20,369 nucleotides of DNA from Gnetum montanum (lineage: Eukaryota > Streptophyta > Gnetopsida > Gnetales > Gnetaceae), in assembly GCA_015680685.1 (NCBI GenBank), contig MNCI01029622.1, positions 367,825-388,193 of the forward strand. Reading direction: 5' to 3'. The position numbers and the translations under genes were made by a program. Shown here piece by piece: positions 1-11,241 of this stretch (position 1 is the first letter of the stretch; each line of letters begins with the position of its first letter). The notes below the pieces were generated by a model. That model searched no databases, was not told the DNA's origin, and saw only the letters and a program-made list of their open reading frames with translations.

Positions 1-246
1 AAAACATGCCTAAAACAAATGGCACATAAGTTGTTGCACAATCATCCTTTGAAGCTTACCAAAAGCAAAGATGACCATGCAAACAACTCCCTTACAAGTA
101 CTCTGACAAGGGATTCTGCTAAGTTTCATCTTTACCATTTTCCTGAAACTCCTTCCCTCCCCGCTTAGCCCTTCCCTTTTCCCTACATAATGAATGCAAC
201 ACTCTCAACCACAGCTAAGAGACATCTTGGCAATCACCAAGGAACA
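1..246. other. Left flank, no gene recognised
   Basis: I see no convincing coding region, repeat or RNA gene here. An open frame that starts at 190 and runs into the next segment has no recognisable domain and lies across the proposed start of LTR A, so I treat it as chance. Confidence 0.4.
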
Positions 247-599
247 ATGTTAGAATTTTTTCTTCTGTGGTGTTTTGTATTCTTTGTCAATGTCTCTCAG
301 GTCCATCCTCCAGACATTGACAAAGAGGGGCCAATGAAACATCCTAAATTTTCAAGGCATTCTTACTTCACCAGGTCCTTGAAATTCAAGCAGCATCATG
401 ACACTTTGGCAAAAAATGGATGCTATGTGTTTAGACTATCTAGTTCGGAAAATTTTCTACTTCCAGTGTTGACAAGCCCAATGGACTCTCTGGCTTGCTT
501 TTCTGGGTAGTTCATCCAGCTGACATTCTACTCAAAAATGATGCATGAGACTGTCAGCAGTGCTCAGGCTATGCAAAACAATTTGGCAAGTTTTCTAGT

Positions 600-1270
600 T
601 AGGAAGTTTGCTATGCTACACTACGCTATGTAGTGTAGCAAGCCTCAGAAGACAGTTATAGGAAAAAGTGCTACACTATGCTACGCTACAAAACATAGCA
701 CAATGTAGCAAAAGCAAGACAAAAAGGCCCAACTTGCTTAGTGATTTCAATTTCAGTTAGAAAGCATCCTCGGCCTTTCAAAACCAGTTGGTTTGCTCAA
801 TTTCAAGTCTTCCAGCAAAACTCCTCTCACTAGAAAAGTAGCAAATTAAGCAAAAGATTAGGCTATATTGGCTACTACGCTATGCTACACTACGCAGCAT
901 AGCATAGCATAGCGATGACTCAAGAATGATGAAAGGCATCTCAAAATGCAGGATTAGCAAGTTTGCAAGCTTCATGTCGCAAAGAGCAAAGGTTGCAGAT
1001 TCTTAGCATGATCTTCAAACAAACGCTTGTAATGTGAATTATAATTAAGGTCAGTTGCTACGCTACATAGCGTAGCATAGCATAGCAAACATGCAGAACT
1101 AGCCAACACACTCCAAAGGCTTCCAACACCTACAATTAACTCCAACGTACACTTCTTCTTTAAACTGGTGGCTATGCTATGCTACAATACATAGTGTAGC
1201 ATAGCATAGTAGGTAGTTATGCTATGCCAGACATGCTATGCTCCATAGCCTAGCATAGTGTAGTAGGTAG
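600..1270. repeat. Palindromic GCTACGCTA/TAGCGTAGC array in U3 of LTR A
   Basis: Five clusters (about 610-720, 870-915, 1055-1085, 1170-1210, 1220-1280) are made of GCTAYGCTA, CTACACTAC and their reverse complements. The clusters are separated by unrelated sequence of roughly 60-160 bp, so this is dispersed amplification and not a simple satellite. Many copies carry TG or CA where another has CG, which is CpG decay. Confidence 0.8.
614..640. repeat. Perfect 10-bp inverted repeat in array A
   Basis: TGCTACACTA (614-623) and TAGTGTAGCA (631-640) are exact reverse complements around the 7-base spacer CGCTATG. This is the cleanest hairpin-forming unit in the A array. Confidence 0.85.
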
Positions 1271-1432
1271 CTACACTACATCAGTGCACTTGACTCCTTG
1301 TCTGCATCATTAGCACACCTAATCCCAGCACCTCCAGTTTTGATAGCATGATTAGAGCATGGCAAGCTCATCAATCAATCAACTCTACATGTCCATGTAG
1401 CATGGACACATCAACACCTTGTGGGTCTAGGA

Positions 1433-1481
1433 CATGTGGCATCCAAACTGCATCTTTCATGTGCTCCTAGCCCTATAAATA
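1433..1481 (+). promoter_or_regulatory. LTR A core promoter: G-box-like CATGTG and TATAAATA
   Basis: TATAAATA lies at 1474-1481 in the context CCCTATAAATACCTC, with CATGTGGC starting at 1433. Element C has CACGTG and the same TATA context, so CATGTG can be read as a G-box that lost its CpG. The stretch from CATGTGGCATCC to AGGGGTTGGCAA aligns with the equivalent part of LTR B. Confidence 0.7.
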
Positions 1482-2028
1482 CCTCGACAAGCAATGCTCA
1501 AGGGGTTGGCAAATTTACAAGTTGGCAAGGTTGGAAAATTTGGAAAAATTGGGCAAAAAAACTGTGGTTGGAAAATAGCATTGTTGGAATTTTTATTTGG
1601 CAAACAAATTCAAAAACCTATTGGCAAAATTTAGCAGGATTGGTAGTCTTGAGCATTGTTAATATTGGCTAGTTGACAAAAATCAAATAGTTAGCATTCC
1701 CGTTTTTCATTTTGTTAGCTCCTTTCTATTGCTTTTGTCGCATTGTGCATCATTAGCTCTTGAAACCGCATTCAAGCATACAATTGGCTTGCTTTTGAAT
1801 GTCCTGGTTACTTTTGGGATCTCTATGCTTCCTAGCATCACAAAACCAATTGTATCCACCTTAACAAAGTAAAGCCATAATCTTGAAGCGATGCATTTCT
1901 TAACTCCAGTTTACTTCATTCTCTTTCATATCATTGAATTTTACATCAATATTCATTTCCTCATGTATAATAATCATTATTTTACATTATAAAAATTATT
2001 TTCAAATTACACATTTGCAAAAGTTTTA

Positions 2029-2130
2029 GTGACATGGATTAAGTCCTTGTCTGATTAACCAGATTATTCAAGGCACCCCATTTCCATTTTATCCAGCAAG
2101 GCCCTCGCTCAGATTCGGGGTTAAGACTAT
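2029..2130 (+). other. Element A primer-binding remnant, stem-loop and leader start
   Basis: GTGACATGGATTAAGTCCTT (from 2029) corresponds to GTGGCGCTCGAGGAAGTCCT in element C, with GGCG decayed to GACA. It is followed by CCTTG (2045-2049) and CAAGG (2069-2073), which can pair around a degraded inner stem. CCAGCAAGGCCCTCG further on still resembles the C leader (CCAGCTTGCCCTCAAG). Similarity to C is lost after about 2130. This shows that A is an element start and not a solo LTR. Confidence 0.6.
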
Positions 2131-2209
2131 TTAACAGACGACCTATCAATGTTTCTAGCCACCGACGCTTTCAGTCACTACACCTTTGGATATCTATCTC
2201 ATGTGCACA

Positions 2210-2750
2210 CTAATTGCATGCTTTAATGAATGTACTCTTAATGGACCAAATTTTCTGCACACAATTACACTCATTATTGCTATTTGAAATGCATGGAACA
2301 TACTTCTTCTCTAGTAATCCAAATTCATTTTCCTTGGATATTTCCAAGGAGAGGTCCCTTATGCCCATTTGTGCATCAACAGTATTTAACCAAGCCCTTC
2401 CCATTATGATGGGGAAGTCACCTTTGTAGTTCTTTACCTTGATCACTAAAAAATTAGGAGGAAAAGATCACCCATAAATTGTAGTCACAATCTCCTCCAT
2501 TAATTCCAAAGGGATAGTGATTGATTGGTTTACCAATTCCAAACAAATGTTTCTCTACTTGAGAGATGGTAGGTTTTAGCCCTTGTACATGTCATGGGAG
2601 ATAAGATTGACACTAGAACTGGAATTGAGAAGAGCCTCACATGGCTCATGTCCAACGATCTGTAAGTAAATAAGAGGACCTCCTAGGTCAAGTCTCTTTC
2701 TGGGAAGGTTGCCAACCTTGATCTAATTAGAAAAAACATGATTTAACATC
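2210..2750 (-). pseudogene. Athila-like retroelement aspartic protease remnant
   Basis: Reading the - strand from 2750 down, the frame contains PCEALLNSSSSVNLIS, then QSITIPLELMEEIV, then DFPIIMGRAWLNTVDAQMGI and LSLEIS. This order matches retroelement proteases of Athila-type Ty3/gypsy elements: active site followed by VNLMP, a flap segment with a VED-type motif, and a final ILGRPFL-x-T-x-x-A-x-ID block. The active-site D-[ST]-G position reads NSS, so it is dead. Several TAG/TAA stops interrupt it. The last 78 codons (2446-2210) are open. Nothing recognisable as reverse transcriptase follows; element A sequence is met instead. Confidence 0.7.
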
Positions 2751-2759
2751 ACAATATAG

Positions 2760-4681
2760 ATCTAAGGTAGCATTTTCTTTGAAGGGCTCTCAAATGTGTT
2801 TGATGCAAGGATGAGGATGATGAAGATCCAGGGTGACTTGCTGCATTATGTTTTCAGGGTTTGGGAGGATTCTTGATCTAAAAAAAAGGTCATTTCATAA
2901 ATCAATGATCTAAACCACTCAACTAGAAAGCTAGCTATAAATTTACAACCATTGTAGTATTTTGTTACTACAATTGTGGGAGAATTTCATCCTACATGGA
3001 TGGATAAAAAGGTAACTAGGTTGAGGGTGGAGGGATGTGTGCAAATAGATAAGGAAGAGGGTATGGATATGGGTTCTTCCCTCAAGTAGATGGTGAATGA
3101 GTGCAATGTAACTCTGGAGGGTAATAATGATTCTAGAATGAGGCATGGATTGTAGAGCTTCATGGAGAAATAGGTTGTTAAACATAGTATCCATATGGAT
3201 CTAGTTGCCTATAAGGGTACTACTATCTTAGTAGTGGCATTCCCTATGACTATGGTTGGTGCCACTATTGGTTCTACTCATATGATTATGGTGGAGCTCC
3301 ACTTGAATAGTAAGCTTGTTGTTGCTAGTGAAACTACCTTGAATTGCCTTGAACGTAAGACAATTTTTTGGATGCTTATGTCCTTACTAATCATGGATTT
3401 AGTGCATACATCCTAAACTCTTGTAAGTGTGACACCACAGGGCAACATCCCTTAGGATGGTCATATTGACAAATGTCACCTTCACCATCTTCATTGAATT
3501 CTATTTCCACAACTTCTTCTAATATAGCAGCTTTGCCCTTACCTCTTTTGTAGGTACAATTAGCTTCTTTCCACCTCCTATGGTCATGATCACTATTCCA
3601 CTCTTTGGATTCTTTAGCAATCTTCATAACAGTTTGGAATTTCTCATCCAAAGAGTATCATAGTTTCTCAACCTTTGCCAAAATATCAAAAACAAATTTT
3701 TGGATGGGCAAGGTTTTCTTGTTCATCAATTTACTAAGTGGTGACTCCTCCTTATCACAGAATCAAAGCTCCATTTTTCTAATGGAAGGGTCCCTATTAT
3801 ATTCTTCTACATTTTTTTTGTAACTCATCTTCTTCTTTTGCTACTTGCTCTATCAGCCTTTGTATCTAATGAGCTCTCAGCTCAAATAGCCTCCCTTAGG
3901 CATAAACCTAAAGATTCCTTCTAGTTTCTATTCTAAGCTTGTATATGATGTGGTGGAGTTATTTCCTTTGAGAATAACCATGGTCAAGGCATCAATGCAA
4001 GAGAGAATAATATCTGCCCAAGGAGACATCCAAGGGTTCATGTGTTTTCTGTTTCTAGCCTTGGATTTAACTTCTCAGATCAAACACTCTAGAGTATGTT
4101 TGATACTTATCATTAAATAGTTCTAGCATAGTAGTCCATCTATAGATAGATTCTAGCTCTAAGGACTAGTACCAACTCTTTGCCTCTTTAATGATTATCC
4201 TAGGGAATAGCTTTAATTTCTGCTAGTCATTTTTGATGTTTTGTATCATGCAAGAATCATGAAAGGCTTGTAGGTGACTTTGTAGAATAGAATTATAAAC
4301 CCATTAAATCTTGGGATATTTTTCATATCTAAGCACTTGATCTCACTATCTTTCACACACCTACTTGGGTTCTTCATTGCCTCTATAATGTTAAGCATGC
4401 TTTTTGAGTTGCCAATAAAGGTCCATCATCATCATTGTATCGATGATGCTGATGATGGTTTTGCCATCCCCTTCATTCTTGGTGGGATCTATGATCATTG
4501 TTTTCTTGCTAATTACCTTCATCATGATTATTTCTTTGATGGCTTCTATCAAAACCAGAAGATGAAGAGGAATGTTTAGAATTGGATGAAGAGGAAGAAG
4601 AGGAAAGTAGACCACCACCACCACCATGGTATTTGCCACCACCTCTTCACTTGTCATGACTAAAACACCACCAAGTTTAAG
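2760..4681 (-). pseudogene. Athila-like gag remnant, heavily interrupted
   Basis: This lies directly upstream (on the - strand) of the protease remnant. Three blocks are readable. The first (about 4690-4390) is coding-like but shifted in frame. The second is an open stretch at 3651-3391, acidic and lysine-rich, with a Cys/His cluster (CQYDHPKGCC). The third (about 3330-2950) is proline, tyrosine and glutamine rich (YPYPLPYLFAHIPPPS) if TAG, TAA and TGA are taken as decayed CAG, CAA and CGA. A P/Q/Y-rich segment before the protease suits a gag C-terminal linker. The exact gag fold cannot be identified by eye, so the assignment rests mostly on position. The remnant ends abruptly at the proposed left end of LTR B. 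Confidence 0.5.
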
Positions 4682-4779
4682 TGATAACACTTTAATAGTA
4701 AATTTGTTTAAGTGTCAACATCAAAATTTTTTTTTCCAAGTTTTTAACCCATGCTTTTACTATTGGGACTACACTTTAG

Positions 4780-5530
4780 AGCATAGTTAGCATAGCACAT
4801 AGCATAGAGCTAGATTTCACCAAGTTTTCTAAGTGTTGGCAACAGTTGCAAAAATTTTTCTAAGTGTTCTACTATGCTCCTATTATGCCAGCTACACTCT
4901 AGAGCATAGCCAAGAAAACATAAACTTCAATGACTAGTTTTTCCTAAGTGTCAAGCTAGTTTAGCATGAAAAGAAGCATTTTGGTAGAGTTTCTAACTCC
5001 TGAAGCTACCCCTCCTACTATGCTCTAGAGCATAGCTTGTGTAGCCAAGATGAAGATTGCAAGTGTTGCCAATTTTTTATAAGTGTTAGTGCTATGCTCT
5101 CACTCTTCCTACTATTCTCCATAGCATAGCTAGCACTAGACTTCAATTTTTACATATTTTGCCTAACTGTTGGGTTATTCTCTAGAGCGTAGCTAGTGCA
5201 GCAATATAGGACAACCTCCAAAAGCTTTCAAAGCTCAAAATAGGCCTTCATCCTAGCTTCAAAACTCCTCCAGCAAGCAAGATCAGTAATTTGCATCTCT
5301 TTTTCACCCCCTTATGTCCCAAGATTGGACAAGCACTTGGTCTTACTCAAGAGAGGGGAGAGCATAGTCTTAGAGTGTAGCCTTCAAATTATACTATTTT
5401 GCACTATTTGCAAGTACATTGCAACTCTCACATATGCAATCTTGGCAACATAGTCATAGTCTAGCAATATTTTGAAATCCATTAGATCACACTAGAGCAT
5501 AGCATCAGTTGCTCCAGTGGGAGCATAGCT
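4780..5530. repeat. Palindromic CTCTAGAGCATAGC array in U3 of LTR B
   Basis: The units are CTCTAGAGCATAGC, TATGCTCTAGAG and shorter GAGCATAGC pieces, near 4780-4805, 4865-4915, 5018-5040, 5085-5130, 5175-5195, 5365, 5490-5510 and 5520. Between them TTCTAAGTGTT recurs. The best copy (5018-5035, CTATGCTCTAGAGCATAG) is a perfect 18-bp palindrome. The arms TATGC/GCATA are what TACGC/GCGTA become after CpG decay. Confidence 0.75.
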
Positions 5531-5562
5531 TGGGTCGACATAGCTCCAACTACTCCTTTTGC

Positions 5563-5610
5563 CGCATGGCACCCCATTTGCACTTCATGTCAATCCTAAT
5601 CCTATAAATA
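5563..5610 (+). promoter_or_regulatory. LTR B core promoter: TATAAATA with upstream G-box-like remnant
   Basis: TATAAATA lies at 5603-5610 in the context TAATCCTATAAATACCTC, with GCATGGCACCCC about 38 bp upstream. The region aligns with A (CATGTGGCATCC...CCCTATAAATACCTC), including AGGGGTTGACA downstream. Confidence 0.7.
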
Positions 5611-6170
5611 CCTCTATGTTTCACATTTTAGGGGTTGACATTTTGAAACAATTGGTTGGCAATTCCGTTTTATCGATTGGCACTTTGTCACTAGCACCCT
5701 TACACCTAGACATGCTTAATGCCTTCTCAAAAACTTTGGGACATCACCTTTGCATACCATAGCACACCGCAACTCATAGGACATCACAACAACCAACCTA
5801 ACAGGCTCAGACTTCAAGGTGAATGTTAGTTTCATAGCTTGAACATCCTAGAGGCTGTGAATACACTTCCTACTATACCCATCTATACACTACATACCTC
5901 CTCACCTCTCTTTTGCAATTTCTACACTCCCCTATTTAGGGTGGCGGCATTCGTTCTCTCTCAAACTTCTTTGCAATTTTCAAACATTTTCTTTGGCATT
6001 TAGCATCATTCTTGCATTTTTTCACTATTTTTCATGCATTTGCACATTTGCACCATCATTTTCACATTGGAAAACCCTACTACACTATGGCTTAGTTAGC
6101 CCTAGTACCACCGAAAATATCATGAAAACCCCTAGCACTCGTTTGTCGCAAGACTGCATAAGTCCTAGTT

Positions 6171-6772
6171 CAATCGACAAGACTATATTGGGTGCTCCAC
6201 CTTCATTTTTTTTCTTCTACTAATGGTCCTTCAAACAAGGATGGTGTTAGGATTGTATAGTAACTATGGACCCCTCAGCGTGATCATTCTAGTCACTGAT
6301 GTTTTTAATCACTATAGTTTTCTAGTGCTAGAAGGAGGGCCATGCCATTTTCTTCTATGTTCACTAGTAGTCCCATGTGCCCTCTACACCTCTGTTACTA
6401 GCTTCGAGCTAGCATAGACTTGACACCCCTATGGAACTGCCATGATAGTAGCTAGATCATAGGCCAATGTAGGAGTTATCTACAAGTCAGTTGGTGTAGA
6501 TTGGATCTAGTTGTCAGTTCCCCTGCAATCCTATTGGATAAAAGCCAAAGCATATCTTTGGTACTTGGCCAACATTCTATGTGCTCAAAAGAGTGTAGCT
6601 AGCTCTTAACATGAGACCATAGTAGGCCTTAGTGTAGCAAGTGTAGAACACTAAAGTTAGTTTTCTTTCTCCTTAGCAATATTATCAAACTTAGCAATTT
6701 TCTTAACATTTCTATACTTAGCCATTCTAGCATTTGCAACATTCGCAATGTTTGCATCTTTCACATAGAATT
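6171..6772 (+). other. Element B leader (PBS region to gag start)
   Basis: This is non-coding. It corresponds in position to the 560-bp leader of element C but has no trace of C's 50-bp tandem repeats. Near 6690-6760 it carries runs of TTAGCATTT/TTTGCA-type words. Short open frames here have no recognisable content. Confidence 0.45.
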
Positions 6773-9060
6773 ATGAATCCTAAGCAACCCTCAACCTTCA
6801 TCCTAAGTGTGATTATTTTTTGACTTGGTTAGTAGGAGATCATAATTGAGCTTCCTGGGGCCAGGGGCTCTACTTTGGTAGAGAGGCAATCACTCAAAAT
6901 ACACAACCAATTACCCAAGTACATGGTACTTGATGACAAAAAAATATAACTTTCTTTGCATAAAACTCAATGTGGAGCTATCTCTAGATCATCAAGAAAT
7001 GGATGCCAAATGGAGTTATCAAGTCATACACTAGAATACAACGGAATAATTCCCTACCCCCAATGATTTCAGCTTGTTCACCAAGACCTTTCAATGGTTA
7101 CTTAACCAACTAGTTCAACTAAGTGGGTCAAATGAGCACAATGTGGAAGCTAATTACAAGGATCCGCTACATGATGGATAGGATGAGTTCAAGGCTTGTT
7201 TGGAGTATGATAACCCCTTTTATACCTCCTTCGAGTAGGCTACCTCCAATTTCATCCCTTAATAGTCCCAGCCACTTGCCTTTTGTCAAGTAGTTACATC
7301 CTCCTTGTCACCTCCCAAGTTAACCCCGTATGCTGGCAAGTCATCAAGTGCATATGCATTAGGGTGCAAGACCATCTAACACCCTTTCCTTCTTAATGTT
7401 CATATAGTTTGTGTAGTCCTTCCTATCGGCATCCATGATGCCAACACAACCTTACATACACACTATGTAGATATCCCGAGTGTCACCAACTTGGGCATCG
7501 TGCATTTTGCCTATTTCATTAGCACCCTCTACAATGGTGTAAGCCACAACTACATGTTGGGATCTAGCCCTTGTTCCCATGGTGCAACATACATAGCAAT
7601 ATGTGCAATAGCATGTGCAATAGGCATCTCACATGGTTGTGTAGCCTACAATGAGGTGTTGGGCCACTCATGCAGTACAATGGGTAGCACAACTGGTGCA
7701 ACCCACTACAACCATCTCAAGCTTGAACCAAGAATTATAGCTCATCCAAATTCTCACTAAGAAGGTTAAGCAACTTAAAGCCTCCTCCTTTGAAATAGCC
7801 CATGTAATAGAATTTTACCAATATGGCCCAGTCAATCCTATGGTTCCATCACTGAACCTATCTCATGGAGTCTAACTTCCGTAGTTTACTAAATACAATG
7901 GTGAAGGGGATCATAATGTCCATCTAGTGACCTTCTATTCTAAATGCCTTTTATTTTAGGCATGGTTGCATGTAATCATTCATGCGTTTTTCATGTCCTT
8001 TACTAGAAAGGCACTAGATTGGTACCATGCACTCCTTAGGGCCTTCATATCTTCCTTGGAGAAATTGTTCAGTTAGTTCATCACTCGCTTCAAGTACAAC
8101 TTGAATCCTAAGGTTATCCTAGACTAGCTAATGCAAATTAAGCATGGCCACTTAGAGCTTGTGTAAAACTTCATCCAGTGTTGGAGTAATGCACTTAACG
8201 AAATTCACAAGTCCATCATAGAAACCTACTTACTGGACATTTTCAAAGGTGCAGTGAATGACTTCATTAAGTTAAAGCTATATTACCTTGCCTTGCAATT
8301 GTTGAGCTAGGTGTTTGCTCAAACAAATAACATTCAGGATGCTGTAGAGGCCAATACAGACCTAGCCTATGTGGCCTACAAAAATGCACATGGAAAGAAG
8401 GACAAGAAAAAGAGCAAGGCAACCACAACTATTACAATGGTGGCCAATGAGGCCAAGCTAAACAACACTAAAACAAAAACCAAGGCACCTAAGGCCCTAG
8501 CCAACAACAAGGCATCTAGCTCTGGCATTGCAGTGACCAACTAGTCTACATCATCAATAGTCACACAGTAAGCTACCCCAAGGTGAAACTTTGAGAATAA
8601 GGACTACTCAAAGTATACACCATTTCCCATCAAGCCATCAAAGCTCTTAGGACAATTGCTTAATGTTGGGTGCATCTAGTATAAGAAAATGTCTGAGGAT
8701 TCTCACAAGCATCATGATTGCTACTATGAGCTCCTCATAAACCCATCAGCAGCTACACCAAATGGGCCTCTAGTAGCTTAACATTTTAAGATGGACCAAT
8801 TCTAACATTACCATCAATTTTCCAACCATGAAAAAAACTTCTACATGGCCCAATGTGATGACATACAATGCATGATTGACCAAGGACAACTGGTCCTTAA
8901 TGCAACCAACCTAGTTTTCTAAGAAAATCAATCAATGAAGGTCTACAAAGACCCTCTCAATGCAAGTGGCACAAGCTATGTTATCAATGCCATCAACATT
9001 GCTGACATCTCAAAACTAACACAAGAACCATTCATGTGGTTCATGTGTCCTCTAGTAACA
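6773..9060 (+). pseudogene. Element B gag, interrupted by many stops
   Basis: This would be the structural gag protein of a Ty3/gypsy element, probably Tat-like. ATGAATCC at 6773 is the counterpart of ATGAATCC at 18275 in element C. Matching blocks in order: KYNFLCIKLNVELSLD (about 6945) against EYNFISIKMQAGLAVD; FPTPNDF (about 7050) against FIPSPYDV; a low-complexity linker (7490-7760); then the gag core TKYNGEGDHNVHLVTF (7886) against TKYNGETDPNAHLITF, running through ALDWY, FITRFKYNLNP, LMQIKHG and AYVAYKN. YTPFPIKPSKLLGQLL (about 8618) matches YTPLPMKASQLFDQLL. A zinc-knuckle-like HYHQFSNHEKN and MIDQGQLV follow, but the cysteines are lost. Most stops are TAG where C has CAG. Confidence 0.75.
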
Positions 9061-10491
9061 CTAAGGCCTCCTTTGCATTACCTAGTTTAAGGTTTCCTTT
9101 TGTTATCAAAGCACCACCTTAGGTGCCCATGACACTCTTTTTGGTTAGGGCTTTACAGTACATTGTAGTGACAGCAACCCAAGCACCTGTTGTCATTAAG
9201 GTGTCTCAATGTATGGACTCTTTGCCTACTCAAATTTTGGTGGTGGGGACTACATCAAGCCCTGTTCATACAAGGCATCATCCCATATACAATAATAGGT
9301 AGTCTAGGTGGCATCGAAGATGCCCAAAAAGAACCTCATTGAAAAAATGATTAGGGAATGCTTGGTGCTAGGTCTACCTAAGCATGTCCCTTTGTCTTCT
9401 ATATCTATGTCCATGTTAGCCAAAATAGCCATTTCAAGCAATCAACAACCAAGAACTAAGGCTCAAAAGTAGACAAAGAAAGCCAAGCCCAAATCTCCTG
9501 CCCGAGAGATCCATCTCCTAGGATGCTTGGAGGAGATGAAGGCCAACAAAATAACTAATAGTGATAAGGATTTCTTAGACACATTAGCACAAGTCAAATA
9601 GGCTCTAAAAAAATACCATAACTTTGAGCCTGTACAAGTTGGTTATGACGTCCTTCACTCATCACAAAGCACTAGTTTGCATGTTGATCTCCATTCTTGT
9701 TAAGGAGGAGATTCCAAAAGATGAAAAAGACATCCATGTTATGATAGTTCCCCCTATACCATAGGGATTAAATTCAACATCTCTATCATTTCATGATGAT
9801 ACAATTAATGTTGACCCTAAAAAGGATCAGGTCATCACCATGCTAATGTTCATAATAATCCTCATAGGGCAAGCAAGATTCACAAGGTGCACATCGATGA
9901 TGAGGTAGCAACTAACATCATCCCATTCCCAATGATTGAACAACTTGGTCTTGCTGACTAAATCAAACCCATGAAGATAACATGCATGATGTCCTTTAAT
10001 GGATCACATGTTGTCATAAGGGGGACAGTCATGATAGCTTTTGTGACAAGGGAGAAGTTCCCTAACAATTGCATTCATTGTCATTGAGAAGATGGTTGGG
10101 TTCAAACTTGGTCCTAGGAATGCCCTAGCTAGCCCAATTATGGGCTATCTTGTCACAAATGCACCAAGAAATTAACCTTCCATACAAAGGTGGAGAAGTG
10201 ATTATATATGGTGAAAATGTAGCCCCTCTAACCATTAATAACCTTGACATAGAACAAGGGTCAGAGGTAGAGTTTCCCAATAACATGCCACCCATGAAGG
10301 ATGAGGATCAACCTTGTCTAGTAGACCCACCTAAGAAACTAAAAATGGCTGACAACCTCTCAGAGGAAGCTCTATGGGTAGAGTTTTCGTTTAGCATCAC
10401 GAACAAGGGTCTAGAAAAATATGACCTCAAGCTACCCAAGCCCTATGCCCCCCCTAACGCACATCAAGTTAGGAAGCAACTACATGACTAA
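9061..10491 (+). pseudogene. Element B protease-like C-terminal region
   Basis: After a basic, poorly conserved stretch, KVHIDDEVATNIIPFPMIEQ (about 9886) followed by LGLAD has the layout of a retroelement protease core (D-G-G-x-x-x-N-I-M-P...LGL), but the catalytic DSG/DGG reads DDE. WAILSQMHQEINLPYKGGEV (about 10142) followed by IIYGE matches the Tat-type protease end (RPW...HQ...KG). The last 113 codons (10150-10491) are open and end at TAA. That stop could be a decayed CAA, but the sequence after it turns T-rich and is not protein-like, so I take it as the true or near-true end. No reverse transcriptase motif is visible downstream. Confidence 0.6.
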
Positions 10492-11241
10492 GGCACCCCC
10501 TTAGTTCAACATGTGCTAGGTGCCTACTTGTCCCTACTCTTTGCATGCTACATTTACCTTTTGCTTGCATAGCTACATTTTGCATGGTTTCTTTTTTTTT
10601 AACATCTTTTATTTCATTATGTATTCATTCCTTTTGTCTATGTATTTTCGTTTAGCCTTCTTATGCATTAAAAAAGGAAAAATACTAAAATACATAAAAA
10701 TCATAAAATTCAAAATTGCAAACAAGAAAAAATATGGCCCACCACATCCTAAAATTGGCCACCCTTTTTGCATTGTCATGGCCTGAAAAGGCCTTAAACT
10801 AGCATCTGGCTCACTATGGCCAAAAATTGATGATCCTTTTTTATTCATAGTATTGGCCTAGGTGGCCTAAAACTATCGCCATGGCCCACTATGGCCTAAA
10901 ACTGGTAACACCTTATCTTTTTTTTTATGGCTCAAGATGGCCTTAAACTAGCAATTTCCATGGCCTAAAATGACCTTAAACTATGCAATGGCCCTCCTTC
11001 CATGGCCTTAAACTAGCATGGGATCCACAAAGGACCTAATGTTATTAATCAACCACATCACTAGCATGCAATACTTAGAAAGATAAATGTAAAAATTTAC
11101 ATAATATGAAAACCACATAGAAAAGATTGCTTGTCATTAATCCATTTTCATTAATTCATCAAAAAAATACATGGCATGATTGTACAACAAAAATTTTCAA
11201 AAATGAAAAATTACCCAATAGTATGGCTACATCAGGATTGT
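10492..11241. other. Gap between the convergent gag-protease (+) and antisense gene (-)
   Basis: The T-rich stretch 10580-10660 could be the 3' end region of the gag-protease transcript. 11040-11241 is A/T-rich and would be the 3' untranslated part of the - strand gene. Between them lies the GGCC repeat patch. Open frames here lack recognisable content. Confidence 0.5.
10735..11030. repeat. Degenerate GGCCTTAAACTAG repeat patch
   Basis: The words ATGGCCTTAAACTAGCA, ATGGCCTAAAACT and CACTATGGCC recur at least eight times, irregularly spaced at about 20-60 bp. Examples are near 10785, 10880, 10895, 10935, 10960 and 11000. It is not a perfect satellite. Its position exactly between the two convergent genes is its most notable feature. 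Confidence 0.75.

Larger units (their letters stand above)
247..2022 (+). mobile_element. Element A: decayed LTR (Ty3/gypsy, same family as B and C)
   Basis: This is read as an LTR because it has the same order of parts as the clearer LTR of element C: a TGTTAG start, a palindrome-rich U3, a G-box-like site, CCTATAAATA, a long U5-like stretch, then a PBS remnant. Both copies have CAGGTCC some 50 bp inside the TGTTAG start. The U5 part (about 1500-1660) is filled with imperfect TTGGCAAA/TTGGAAAA repeats. The LTR would be about 1.8 kb, longer than C's 1.15 kb. The right limit comes from the PBS remnant and the left limit is tentative. The copy is old: few CpG sites remain. Its internal region stops after about 100 bp, where - strand Athila-like sequence begins. 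Confidence 0.6.
4682..6170 (+). mobile_element. Element B 5' LTR, decayed
   Basis: The start TGATAACAC...AAATTTGTTTAAGTGTCAACATC resembles the first 40 bp of LTR C (TGTTAGCTGAAACACC...AAATCTGTGAGTTTAACATC). The LTR then has a palindromic U3, the TATA box at 5603, and a CT-rich, TTTGCA-rich U5. Its right end is placed near 6170 by the C spacing: GCATAAGTCC at 6157 matches GCATAAGCC just before the C LTR end, and TTGGGTGCTCC (about 6188) is the likely decayed PBS. Both ends are approximate. Confidence 0.6.

Noticed and set aside
190-510. 106-codon + strand frame
   Set aside because: No domain, crosses the proposed LTR A start, composition as in non-coding sequence.
10520-10848. Overlapping membrane-like frames on both strands
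   Set aside because: A T/A-rich tract gives apparent hydrophobic segments on both strands; probably 3' untranslated sequence.
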